Part shown: positions 16,064 to 24,451 of the stretch, in pieces
Layout: the number at the start of each line of letters is the position of its first letter
Position numbering within the stretch: position 1 is the stretch's first letter
NCBI GenBank assembly: GCA_013151335.1
Contig: JAADIJ010000216.1
Span: forward strand, 1-38,743
Length of the DNA stretch: 38,743 bases
Source: Alphaproteobacteria bacterium
Lineage (GTDB): Bacteria > Pseudomonadota > Alphaproteobacteria > Rhodobacterales > Rhodobacteraceae
Direction of reading: 5' to 3'
Made by a program: the position numbers and the translations under genes
The notes under the pieces: model-generated
Databases searched by the model: none
The model's input: the letters and a program-made list of their open reading frames with translations, nothing else
Told to the model about the DNA's origin: nothing

Positions 16064-16669
16064 ATGGACGGATTTACACTGGTAGACGCAGCCGTAGCCG
16101 GGATTATACTGATCTCGGCGATTTTGGCGTTCGCACGCGGTTTTGTACGCGAGATTTTGTCAATCGCCGGCTGGGTGCTGGCCGCGACGGTCGGCTTTAT
16201 CTTCGCGCCACAAGCAGAGCCGCTGGTCAAAGAAATCCCGGTGGCGGGAAGCTTTCTCGCCGACAGTTGCGAATTATCAATTCTCGCCGCATTTACCGCT
16301 GTGTTCGCGGTAGCGCTGATCGTGGTGTCGATCTTCACACCGTTATTTTCAAACCTGGTTAAAAAATCGGCGCTGGGCGGATTTGACCAAGGGCTGGGCT
16401 TTTTGTTTGGCGCAATCCGCGGCATCGTGCTGATCGCCATCGCGTTCGTGCTTTATGACCGGATCGTCCCGGCCAGTCAGGGCGTCGAGCTGATCGCCAT
16501 GTCACGCTCAGCCGAAGTGTTCAGCCAGACAAAATCGGTGATCGAAAATCAAATCCCGACGCAAGCCCCTGAGTGGATCGTCGCGCGCTACGAGCAGCTG
16601 ACCCAATCCTGCGCCCCCACCGGCAAGGTGCCGGATCAGGCGGTTCAATCGGGAACCAGCGGCACCTAA
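16064..16669 (+). CDS. cvpA: CvpA family membrane protein
   Basis: Inner-membrane protein of 201 residues, known elsewhere for colicin V production and purine-linked cell envelope effects. The N-terminus matches the family (DAAVAGIILISAILAFARGFVREILSI), with four helices and a polar tail after about 140. AAGGAG lies upstream. The gene precedes purF, a classic arrangement, with 88 bases between the two. Confidence 0.9.
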   Translation: MDGFTLVDAAVAGIILISAILAFARGFVREILSIAGWVLAATVGFIFAPQAEPLVKEIPVAGSFLADSCELSILAAFTAVFAVALIVVSIFTPLFSNLVKKSALGGFDQGLGFLFGAIRGIVLIAIAFVLYDRIVPASQGVELIAMSRSAEVFSQTKSVIENQIPTQAPEWIVARYEQLTQSCAPTGKVPDQAVQSGTSGT

Positions 16670-16757
16670 ATTGCCGCATGGCGTGATTGCGTGGTGACTC
16701 CTGCTGCGGGGCGATCTAAGAGGGGCCAACATTTGGCCGCACTGGATCCGAACGCCT

Positions 16758-18230
16758 ATGCTCAAATCCTCCAAACCGTTTCTTGCCCATCCGTTTGATG
16801 ACGAACGCCTGCACGAAGAGTGTGGCGTTTTCGGTGTGATCGGCGTGGCCGAGGCCGCGAATTTCGTCGCTTTGGGCCTGCATGCATTGCAGCATCGCGG
16901 CCAAGAAGCCGGGGGGATCGTCAGTTACGAGCCTGAAACCGGCTTTAACTCGGCGCGGCGTTTTGGCTATGTGCGCGACAATTTCACCAAGGCCGGACTG
17001 ATGGACAACCTGCCCGGCGAGCTGGCGATCGGGCATGTGCGTTACTCCACATCCGGCTCCAAGGGGCAGACCGCGATCCGTGACGTTCAGCCGTTTTTTG
17101 GCGAGTTTGCGATGGGCGGTAGCGCGATTGCGCATAACGGCAATATCACCAATGCGGTGGCCTTGAGGCGTGAACTGATCGAGCGTGGCTCGATTTTTCA
17201 AAGCTCGTCTGACAGCGAATGTATCATCCATTTGATGGCGCGCTCGATCCAGTCAAACATTCCCGAGCGGATGAAAGATGCGCTCAGACGGGTCGAGGGG
17301 GCGTTCTCTATCGTCGCCATGACCCGCTCAAAACTGATCGGCGTGCGAGACCGTTTGGGGGTGCGTCCGTTGATGCTGGGGAAGGTTGGCGACGGCTGGG
17401 TTCTCAGCTCTGAGACCTGCGCGCTTGACATCATCGGGGCCGAGTTCGTGCGCGAGATCAAGCCCGGCGAGATGGTGGTGATTACCGGCAAAAACCTCGA
17501 AAGCTTTATGCCGTTTGACCAGACCAGCCCACGGCCTTGTATATTCGAGAACGTCTATTTCTCGCGCCCCGACAGCATCCTTGGCGGCCGCTCGGTCTAT
17601 GAGACCCGTCGTCAGATCGGGGTGGAGCTGGCGCGCGAAACTGCCGTCGATGCCGATCTGGTTTGCCCGGTGCCCGACAGCGGCACGCCTGCGGCGATTG
17701 GCTTCAGTCAGGAAAGCGGCATTCCCTACGCCATGGGGATTATTCGCAACCAATATATGGGCCGCACTTTCATTGAGCCAAGCGAGCAAATCCGCAACAT
17801 GGGTGTACGCCTCAAGCTCAATGTGAACCGCGCGCTGATCCGCGGCAAACGGGTGATTTTGGTCGATGACAGCGTGGTGCGCGGCACGACGAGTATGAAA
17901 ATCAAAGAGATGATTTTGGATGCGGGGGCCTCCGAGGTCCATTTCCGTATTGCTTCGCCTCCCACCGCATGGCCTTGTTTTTATGGGGTAGACACGCCGG
18001 ATCGCGACAAACTGCTGGCCAGTCACATGACCGAGGACGAAATGTGCGCTCATCTGGGGGTGGACAGTTTGCGCTTTGTGTCGCTCGATGGACTTTATCG
18101 CGCTTGCGGCGAGCCTGAGGGGCGCAAAACCGCCTGCCCCCAGTTCTGCGACGCTTGTTTTTCGGGCCAATACCCGATCACGCCGCGCGATATGGTGGAT
18201 AAAGGATTTGAACTGGAGGCCGCACAATGA
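16758..18230 (+). CDS. purF: Amidophosphoribosyltransferase
   Basis: First step of purine synthesis: PRPP plus glutamine to 5-phosphoribosylamine. The 490-residue product has a short propeptide ending before Cys22 (ECGVFG), which becomes the N-terminal glutaminase nucleophile. The PRPP-binding loop VILVDDSVVRGTTS follows. Cysteines at the positions used by the Bacillus-type [4Fe-4S] cluster are present (CIFENVYFSRPDS, WPCFYGVD and CDACFSGQYP), so this is the iron-sulfur class. Its stop overlaps the next start (ATGA). Confidence 0.97.
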   Translation: MLKSSKPFLAHPFDDERLHEECGVFGVIGVAEAANFVALGLHALQHRGQEAGGIVSYEPETGFNSARRFGYVRDNFTKAGLMDNLPGELAIGHVRYSTSGSKGQTAIRDVQPFFGEFAMGGSAIAHNGNITNAVALRRELIERGSIFQSSSDSECIIHLMARSIQSNIPERMKDALRRVEGAFSIVAMTRSKLIGVRDRLGVRPLMLGKVGDGWVLSSETCALDIIGAEFVREIKPGEMVVITGKNLESFMPFDQTSPRPCIFENVYFSRPDSILGGRSVYETRRQIGVELARETAVDADLVCPVPDSGTPAAIGFSQESGIPYAMGIIRNQYMGRTFIEPSEQIRNMGVRLKLNVNRALIRGKRVILVDDSVVRGTTSMKIKEMILDAGASEVHFRIASPPTAWPCFYGVDTPDRDKLLASHMTEDEMCAHLGVDSLRFVSLDGLYRACGEPEGRKTACPQFCDACFSGQYPITPRDMVDKGFELEAAQ

Positions 18231-18898
18231 ATGAACCCGAATTAAGTGAACCTGTCGCCCTGATCACCGGCGCATCACGCGGATTTGGAGCGGCGGTTGC
18301 CGAGGTTTTGGCCGCCAATGGCTGGCATGTTATCGCGCTGGCGCGCACGGTTGGCGGGCTTGAAGAGCTGGATGACCGCATCAAAAAAGCCGGTGGCTCG
18401 GCCACTTTGGTGCCGCTGGATATCACCGACGAGGAGGGGTTGCGGCGGCTGTGCCTCTCGATCTATGAGCGTTGGGGGCGGCTTGATTTGCTGGTTCATT
18501 GCGCGATATTCGCGGGGCCTCTATCGCCTGCGGCCCATGTTCCTGAAAGCGACTGGGACAAGACGGTCAACGTCAATATCAAGGCCACGCTGTTTTTGGT
18601 CTCGATGGTGGAATCCCTGCTGAAACAAGCTGAGAACGGCATCGCGATTTTGCCTGTCGAGGACCGCGCAGGGCAGAAGTTTTTTGCCTCTTATGGTGCC
18701 GCCAAAGTGGCGCAGCGGGCGATTTGGGACAGTTGGCAGGCCGAAAGCGTCAAGACTGGCCCGAAGGTTCTGACCTTTGCACCCGAGCCTATGCCAACGG
18801 CGCTGAGGGGACGGTTTTTTCCCGGTGAGGATCGCGAAAAACTGTCGACTACACGCTCGCAAGCGCACCTGCTGTTGCAAAGCCTGACAGCAAAATAG
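18227..18898 (+). CDS. SDR-family oxidoreductase, non-canonical active site
   Basis: Short-chain dehydrogenase/reductase fold of 223 residues. The cofactor loop is TGASRGFGAAVAE (about 15-27), an LDITD segment follows, and the catalytic YGAAK motif is present. The serine normally 13 residues before the tyrosine is absent (AILPVEDRAG; proline sits there), and the protein is shorter than most SDR enzymes. It is translationally coupled to purF by the ATGA overlap, a pairing suggesting a fixed partnership, but the substrate is unknown. Confidence 0.88.
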   Translation: MNEPELSEPVALITGASRGFGAAVAEVLAANGWHVIALARTVGGLEELDDRIKKAGGSATLVPLDITDEEGLRRLCLSIYERWGRLDLLVHCAIFAGPLSPAAHVPESDWDKTVNVNIKATLFLVSMVESLLKQAENGIAILPVEDRAGQKFFASYGAAKVAQRAIWDSWQAESVKTGPKVLTFAPEPMPTALRGRFFPGEDREKLSTTRSQAHLLLQSLTAK

Positions 18899-18935
18899 GC
18901 CGTTTGGGCCGAGGTGCGGCGGAGGTATTCGGCTT

Positions 18936-18952
18936 TTTAGAATTGTTCTAAA
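18936..18952 (+). promoter_or_regulatory. ICE-type palindrome (Irr-like site) before the NifU-like gene
   Basis: TTTAGAA-TTG-TTCTAAA is a perfect 7-3-7 inverted repeat. It matches the iron control element pattern (TTTAGAA-N3-TTCTAAA) described for the Irr regulator in alphaproteobacteria. It ends 4 bases before a good -35 box (TTGACA at 18957-18962), with a weak -10 near 18980-18986 and the gene start at 19012. Regulation of Fe-S assembly genes by Irr is established; direct binding here is inferred. Confidence 0.75.
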
Positions 18953-18956
18953 GTTC

Positions 18957-18985
18957 TTGACAAAATACCTCGGGATAGGCATATC
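18957..18985 (+). promoter_or_regulatory. Promoter of the NifU-like gene
   Basis: TTGACA (18957-18962), a 17-base spacer, then CATATC (18980-18985) as a weak -10. Transcription would begin near 18992, about 20 bases before the ATG. It is adjacent to the iron-type palindrome. Confidence 0.6.
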
Positions 18986-19011
18986 TCTTGGTAAACAACC
19001 AAGGACGCGTG

Positions 19012-19572
19012 ATGTTTATCCAGACCGAATCCACCCCGAACCCCGCAACATTGAAATTTCTGCCGGGCCAATCCGTGCTTGAAACAGGCACCGCTGATTT
19101 CGTGACTGCCGACAAGGCCATCAACTCGCCGCTGGCGACGCGTATATTCGCCGTGAGCGGCGTAACCGGCGTGTTTTTCGGCGTTGATTTTGTCACCGTG
19201 ACCAAGGAAGAAGACCTCAACTGGGACCACCTGAAGCCCGCCATTCTTGGCGCGATCATGGAGCATTACCAGTCCGGCCAGCCGGTTATCGAGGGTGCGA
19301 ATGAGCAGTCTGGCCATACGGCTCATGACGGACCAGATGCGGAAATCGTCAATCAAATCAAAGAGTTGCTCGATACACGAGTTCGCCCTGCCGTAGCGCA
19401 AGATGGCGGTGACATCACCTTTCACGGGTTTGATCGCGGTATCGTCTATCTAACCATGAAGGGCGCCTGCGCGGGCTGCCCCTCCTCAACCATGACCTTG
19501 AAAATGGGCATCGAGAACCTGTTGCGCCACTATATCCCCGAAGTAACCGAGGTGCGCCCGGTTGCCGCCTGA
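19012..19572 (+). CDS. NifU-like iron-sulfur carrier (Nfu type)
   Basis: Cytoplasmic scaffold or carrier of Fe-S clusters. The 186-residue product has an Nfu N-terminal domain (MFIQTESTPNPATLKFLPG at 1-19) and a C-terminal NifU domain with the cluster-binding CAGCPSS motif after AVAQDGGDITFHGF. The ATG at 19012 is chosen over the upstream TTG because the family begins with MFIQTE-like text and AAGGA lies upstream. The iron-type palindrome and promoter at 18936-18985 precede it, and tsaB starts inside its last 11 bases. Confidence 0.94.
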   Translation: MFIQTESTPNPATLKFLPGQSVLETGTADFVTADKAINSPLATRIFAVSGVTGVFFGVDFVTVTKEEDLNWDHLKPAILGAIMEHYQSGQPVIEGANEQSGHTAHDGPDAEIVNQIKELLDTRVRPAVAQDGGDITFHGFDRGIVYLTMKGACAGCPSSTMTLKMGIENLLRHYIPEVTEVRPVAA

Positions 19573-20179
19573 TCCACTCGTTTTGGCGTTTGATACATCG
19601 GCCGCGCATTGCGCGGTCGCTTTGCTTTGCGGGCACGACTTATTGGCCGCGCGCGTGGATGAAATGGCCCGTGGTCAGGCCGAGCATCTGATGCCGATGA
19701 TGGTCGAAATTCTATCCGGGGCCGGTCTTGACTGGCCTGATCTTGCCGCTATCGGGGTTGGCGTGGGGCCGGGTAATTTCACCGGCATTCGTATCTCGGT
19801 TGCGGCGGCGCGGGGCCTTGCCCTAAGCCTTGAAATCCCCGCCATCGGCGTCACCGGATTTGAGGCGATTTCGCTTGGCAGCGCGAGGCCGGTTTGGGCG
19901 ACCATCCCCGCCCCGCGCGAGAGGGTTTATGCGCAATATAAAAGTGGTTCTCCCCATGAACCCATCCACATGCTCGCCCATGAATTTACCGCGCAAGCCG
20001 AGCAAACCGATGCACCAATCCTTGAGCTGACGGATATTTCCGCCGCAAGGTTTGTTGAGAATATCGCCCGTCATGCCTTGGCCAGACTGGGGCATGAAAA
20101 CCCGCGCCCGACCCCGCTTTATATGCGCGCGGCGGATGCGGCCCCCTCGCGGGATAAAGCTCCGGCAATCCTGCCATGA
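19562..20179 (+). CDS. tsaB: tRNA threonylcarbamoyladenosine synthesis protein TsaB
   Basis: Partner of TsaD in making t6A on ANN-decoding tRNAs. The 205-residue product has the ASKHA N-terminus VLAFDTSAAHCAVALL and the family motif GVGPGNFTGIRI. The start is a TTG at 19562, overlapping the nifU-like gene by 11 bases, with GAGG about nine bases upstream; no ATG lies near the family start. It overlaps rimI by 4 bases (ATGA). Confidence 0.9.
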   Translation: MPPDPLVLAFDTSAAHCAVALLCGHDLLAARVDEMARGQAEHLMPMMVEILSGAGLDWPDLAAIGVGVGPGNFTGIRISVAAARGLALSLEIPAIGVTGFEAISLGSARPVWATIPAPRERVYAQYKSGSPHEPIHMLAHEFTAQAEQTDAPILELTDISAARFVENIARHALARLGHENPRPTPLYMRAADAAPSRDKAPAILP

Positions 20180-20604
20180 ACGCGCGCGAAATGGCGGAAA
20201 TTCACGCGCTTTGCTTTCGCTCCCCCCGACCTTGGCGCGCAGATGAATTTGCCGATTTATTGCGCTCAAACGGTGTGTTCGCCTGCACCCGCGCCGCTGG
20301 CCTGATCCTAGGCCGATTGGCCGGACCCGAGGCCGAGATTTTGACCTTGGCAGTTGCGCCAAGCGCCCAACGACAAGGGATCGCGAATGAGCTACTGGAC
20401 GAATTTGAACGCATCGCACTTGAGCAAGGCGCGGTGCAGTTGTTTTTGGAAGTGGCAAACACCAATCACGGGGCCATCGCGCTCTATCGCAAGCACCAAT
20501 ACCGCGATGCGGGTATTCGCAAGGATTACTACGCCTCGCCGAGGGGTGCGAAGGTCTCGGCCTTGGTGATGAGCAAACCGCTTGAGCCTTTAACAAACGC
20601 GTGA
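20176..20604 (+). CDS. rimI: Ribosomal protein alanine N-acetyltransferase (RimI-type GNAT)
   Basis: GNAT acetyltransferase of 142 residues, probably modifying the N-terminus of ribosomal protein S18. The acetyl-CoA loop is RQGIAN after LTLAVAPSAQ, and the C-terminal ANTNHGAIALYRKHQY matches RimI text. The tsaB-rimI order is common in alphaproteobacteria. It is translationally coupled to tsaB by ATGA. Confidence 0.88.
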   Translation: MNAREMAEIHALCFRSPRPWRADEFADLLRSNGVFACTRAAGLILGRLAGPEAEILTLAVAPSAQRQGIANELLDEFERIALEQGAVQLFLEVANTNHGAIALYRKHQYRDAGIRKDYYASPRGAKVSALVMSKPLEPLTNA

Positions 20605-20656
20605 GACCGCCAAACTCCGACGCAAAACCTCATTTATTGAATAATTGGTAAAATAA

Positions 20657-20689
20657 CAGTTGACCACCAACTGAGCGTTCGGTCTTAAT
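20657..20689 (+). promoter_or_regulatory. Promoter and operator-like dyad of the BMP transporter operon
   Basis: A perfect 6-5-6 inverted repeat CAGTTG-ACCAC-CAACTG (20657-20673) overlaps TTGACC (20660-20665), a fair -35 box. CTTAAT (20684-20689) is a possible -10 at 18-base spacing. A dyad over the -35 is a common repressor site. The regulator is unknown. The rest of the 181-base gap (20605-20785) shows nothing else clear apart from GGGAGA before the next ATG. Confidence 0.5.
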
Positions 20690-20785
20690 TGTGTATGGTC
20701 ATCTGCTGATCCGGGCCTTTTTTGGCAATCAAGTCCAAAGAGCCCCCTGCGACCTTAGAAATAAAGAACAACACGGGAGAGAAAA

Positions 20786-21775
20786 ATGTCCTTTATGAAA
20801 GTTATGCTTGGCAGCGCCAGCGTGTTTGCAATCACCGCAACCGCTGTATTCGCCGAACCTGCCATCGTTTACGACCTTGGCGGTAAATTCGACAAATCCT
20901 TCAACGAGGCTGCGTCCCACGGCGCTGCCAAATGGAAGAAAGAAACTGGCGGAAATTTCCGCGAGATCGAAATGTCCTCGGAAGCCCAGCGCGGGCAAGC
21001 TCTGCGGCGTCTGGCCGAGAAAGGCAACAACCCGATCGTGATGACCGGCTTTGCCTTTGCCTCCTCGCTTGAAAAAGTTGCTCCGGATTTCCCCAACACC
21101 AAATTCGTCATCATTGACATGGTGGTGAACCAGCCCAACGTGCGCTCGGTTGTGTTCAAGGAGCAGGAAGGCTCGTATCTGATGGGCGTGGCCGCAGCCA
21201 AGGCCTCCAAATCCGGCACGGTTGGCTTTATCGGCGGGATGGACATCCCGCTCATTCGCAAATTTGCGTGTGGCTATGTGCAAGGTGTCAAGGCAACCGC
21301 GCCTAATGACACGGTGATCCAGAACATGACCGGCACAACGCCTGCCGCTTGGAACGACCCAGTCAAAGGTGCCGAGTTGACCAAAGCGCAGATCAGCCAA
21401 GGCGCTGACGTGATTTATGCTGCCGCTGGTGGCACGGGCGTGGGTGTGTTGCAAACCGCCGCTGACGAGGGGGTTTACTCGATCGGTGTGGACAGCAACC
21501 AGAACTACCTGCATCCCGGCTCTGTTTTGACCTCGATGATGAAGCGCGTGGACGTAGCCGTTTACAACGCTTTCACGGAAGGGGCCGATCTGAAAACCGG
21601 CTTTAACGTTCTGGGCCTTGCCAATGGCGGGATTGATTACGCGCTGGATGACAACAACAAAGGCATCTTCACCGCCGATATCAAAGCGGCTGTGGACGAC
21701 GCCAAGGCCAAGATCATCTCTGGCGAGATCAAGGTACATGACTATATGTCCGACAATTCCTGCCCGGTAGAATAA
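20786..21775 (+). CDS. BMP-family ABC transporter substrate-binding protein
   Basis: Periplasmic binding protein of the basic membrane protein family, probably binding nucleosides or purines. The 329-residue product has a signal peptide (residues 1-23, ending AVFA), the family text VYDLGGKFDKSFNEAASHGA, GFAFASSLEKVAPDFP, FIGGMDIPLIRKFACGYVQG and GVDSNQNYL. It is not a lipoprotein (no lipobox). The ATPase and two permeases follow on the same strand, 11 bases away. Confidence 0.93.
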   Translation: MSFMKVMLGSASVFAITATAVFAEPAIVYDLGGKFDKSFNEAASHGAAKWKKETGGNFREIEMSSEAQRGQALRRLAEKGNNPIVMTGFAFASSLEKVAPDFPNTKFVIIDMVVNQPNVRSVVFKEQEGSYLMGVAAAKASKSGTVGFIGGMDIPLIRKFACGYVQGVKATAPNDTVIQNMTGTTPAAWNDPVKGAELTKAQISQGADVIYAAAGGTGVGVLQTAADEGVYSIGVDSNQNYLHPGSVLTSMMKRVDVAVYNAFTEGADLKTGFNVLGLANGGIDYALDDNNKGIFTADIKAAVDDAKAKIISGEIKVHDYMSDNSCPVE

Positions 21776-21786
21776 GAGCCTGGATC

Positions 21787-23352
21787 GTGGCAAACGCAAA
21801 AGATCAGGGGCGGCAGGAAACTGTCGCCCCGGCTATTGAGCTTATCGGCATCTCCAAAGCATTTGGCCCGGTTCAAGCCAACAAGGATATCTCCCTGTCG
21901 GTGAACAAAGGCACGATCCACGGCATTGTCGGGGAGAATGGTGCGGGAAAATCCACTTTGATGTCAATCCTTTACGGGTTTTATAAGGCGGATGCGGGCG
22001 AGATTTACGTTAACGGCAAGTTGACCCCGATCACCGACAGTCAGGCGGCGATTGCCGCGGGCATCGGCATGGTCCACCAGCATTTCAAGCTGGTCGAAAA
22101 CTTCACGGTTCTGGAGAACGTAATCCTTGGTGCCGAAAACGGTGCTTTGCTGCGCCCCTCCTTGGCCAAGGCGCGCGCGGTTCTGGTGGAGCTGGCGCAG
22201 GAATACGAGCTGGAGGTCGATCCCGACGAGCTGATCGAAAACCTCTCTGTTGGCCATCAGCAACGGGTCGAGATCCTCAAGGCGCTCTACCGGCAGGCAG
22301 AGATTCTGATTTTGGACGAGCCAACCGGCGTGTTGACCCCGTCCGAGGCCGATCATTTGTTCCGGATCCTCAAAAATCTGCGCCAGCAGGGCAAAACTAT
22401 CATTTTAATCACCCATAAGCTGCGCGAAATCATGAACGCGACCGACACGGTCAGCGTGATGCGGCGCGGTGAAATGACCGCGACCGGCAAGACCAGCGAG
22501 ACCAGCCCGCCCAAGCTCGCGGAGTTGATGGTCGGACGCAAAGTGCTGCTGCGCGTTGACAAAACACCCGCGCGCGTCGGCAAAACATTGCTCGAAGTGA
22601 CTGACCTGCGCGTGCGCGACGAGGCCGGGGTCGAGCGCCTCAAAGGCATCTCGCTCCAAGTGAAAGCAGGCGAGATTTTAGGGATTGCCGGGGTGGATGG
22701 CAACGGACAGTCGGAGTTGCTCGACGTGCTGGGAGGCATCTCGATGGCGACCGGCTCGGTCAAGGTCAATGGCGATGAAATCCCTCTGATTGGACGCCAT
22801 GCCAACGGCCAAGCCCGGCGAAAGCTCGGCATTGCCCATGTGCCAGAGGACCGCCAGCGGCTGGGTCTGATCATGAATTTCATGGCTTGGGAAAACATGT
22901 GTTTTGGCTATCACAACGAGCCTGAATTCCAGAAAAACCGGCTGTTCATGGATAATAAGGCGATCCTGGCCGACACAGAAAAGAAGATGGAGCAGTTCGA
23001 TATCCGCCCGCCGCATCCGCGTCTGCTGGCGCAAAATTTTTCCGGCGGCAATCAGCAAAAAATCGTTCTGGCGCGCGAGATCGAGCGCAATCCCGACATC
23101 CTGCTGGTCGGGCAGCCTACGCGCGGCGTCGATATTGGCGCGATCGAATTTATCCACAAGCAAATCGTCCAACTGCGCGACGCGGGCAAGGCGATTTTGC
23201 TGGTATCGGTGGAGCTGGAGGAGATCCTGTCGCTCTCGGACCGGGTCGCGGTGATGTTCAACGGTACCATTCAGGGCGAGCGGATCACCTCTGAAACTGA
23301 CGAAAAAGACTTGGGCTTGTTGATGTCCGGAATTGACGGAAAGGCCGCCTGA
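21787..23352 (+). CDS. ABC transporter ATPase (two domains), nucleoside-type
   Basis: ATPase of the BMP-type importer, 521 residues with two ABC domains in one chain. The first domain has Walker A GENGAGKST (49-57), a signature region LSVGHQQR and Walker B ILILDEPT. The second has a degenerate P-loop GVDGNGQSEL but an intact FSGGNQQK signature, as is normal for this class. The start is GTG at 21787. The stop overlaps the next start (ATG at 23352). Confidence 0.93.
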   Translation: MANAKDQGRQETVAPAIELIGISKAFGPVQANKDISLSVNKGTIHGIVGENGAGKSTLMSILYGFYKADAGEIYVNGKLTPITDSQAAIAAGIGMVHQHFKLVENFTVLENVILGAENGALLRPSLAKARAVLVELAQEYELEVDPDELIENLSVGHQQRVEILKALYRQAEILILDEPTGVLTPSEADHLFRILKNLRQQGKTIILITHKLREIMNATDTVSVMRRGEMTATGKTSETSPPKLAELMVGRKVLLRVDKTPARVGKTLLEVTDLRVRDEAGVERLKGISLQVKAGEILGIAGVDGNGQSELLDVLGGISMATGSVKVNGDEIPLIGRHANGQARRKLGIAHVPEDRQRLGLIMNFMAWENMCFGYHNEPEFQKNRLFMDNKAILADTEKKMEQFDIRPPHPRLLAQNFSGGNQQKIVLAREIERNPDILLVGQPTRGVDIGAIEFIHKQIVQLRDAGKAILLVSVELEEILSLSDRVAVMFNGTIQGERITSETDEKDLGLLMSGIDGKAA

Positions 23353-24451
23353 TGGACAGCATGCCACGCTGGGCCGACGTTTTCCTCGTGCCTTTTATCA
23401 ACCTGATTTTGGCGTTTTTCGTGTCGGGACTGGTGGTTTTGGCCATTGGCGAGAACCCGTTTCGCGCGATCTGGATCATGATCTCCGGCTCTCTCGGAAG
23501 CACGTCGGGCATCGGTTACACGCTTTATTACGCCACCAATTATATCTTTACTGGCTTGGCCGTTGCGGTCGCATTTCACGCGCGCATGTTCAACATCGGG
23601 GGGGGGAAGGTCAGGCGGCGGTTGCCGGCATTGGAACGGCCGTTGTGCTGCTGGCGTTCAACTGGCCCAACTGGATGGTCGCGCTGCCATTTGCCATTCT
23701 GGGTGGCGGGCTGTTTGGCGCGGCCTGGGCCTTTATTCCGGCCTATCTGCAAGCCAAGCGTGGCAGTCACATCGTGATCACCACCATTATGTTCAACTTT
23801 ATCGGCGCCGCCCTGATGGGCTATCTGCTGAACGGTATCCTGAAAAATCCGAACTCCCAAAACGCTGAGTCGCGGGCCTTTCCACCGGGGGCGCATCTGC
23901 CAAGCGCGCACGAACTGTTGGCCCCGCTCGGTATTGAGTTCAGCAAATCCGCCCCGCTTAATGTTAGTTTCATTCTAGCGATCATCAGCGCAGTCGGAGT
24001 CTGGTATCTGCTGTGGCGCACACGGCTTGGCTATGAGATTCGCGCGATGGGACATAACGAGGACGCCGCCAAATATGCGGGAATTTCCGCCACAAAGATC
24101 ATCATTGTCTCCATGCTAATCTCGGGCGCACTGGCGGGGATGCTGTCAATCAATGTCGTGATGGGCGAGCAGGGACGTCTGATCAAAGAGTTCGTCGAGG
24201 GGGCCGGATTTATCGGCATCGCAGTCGCTCTGATGGGGCGCTCGCACCCGTTCGGCATCGTGCTGGCGGCGCTGCTATTTGGCATGTTAACCCAAGGCGG
24301 ATTTGAGCTGATGTGGGAAATGCCGAGGATTAGTCGCGAGATGGTTTTGGTCATCCAGGCCCTGATCATCCTGTTCACGGGCGCCTTGAACTATATGGTT
24401 CACGAGCCGGTCGAGCGCCTGTTTCTACGGATGAGGAAGAGGCGAAGCTGA
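23352..24451 (+). pseudogene. BMP-type ABC permease, frameshifted at a run of nine G
   Basis: Membrane permease of the BMP importer, about 365 residues once the break is corrected. The first part (MDSMPRWADVFLVPFINLIL through YYATNYIFTGLAVAVAFHARMFNIGG) is in one frame. The second part, from EGQAAVAGIGTAVVLLAF to the end RMRKRRS, is in another. They join at nine consecutive G (23598-23606). The family usually reads FNIGGEGQ, needing seven G, so there are two extra bases (or one missing). Without correction the protein stops after 141 residues. A sequencing or assembly error, a true mutation, or reversible slippage are all possible. The other importer genes are intact. Confidence 0.85.
23598..23606. 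repeat. Homopolymer of nine G within the permease gene
   Basis: Nine G in a row lie exactly at the point where the permease reading frame changes, encoding the conserved FNIGG-EGQ segment. Such tracts are prone to slippage in cells and to errors in some sequencing methods. Confidence 0.95.
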
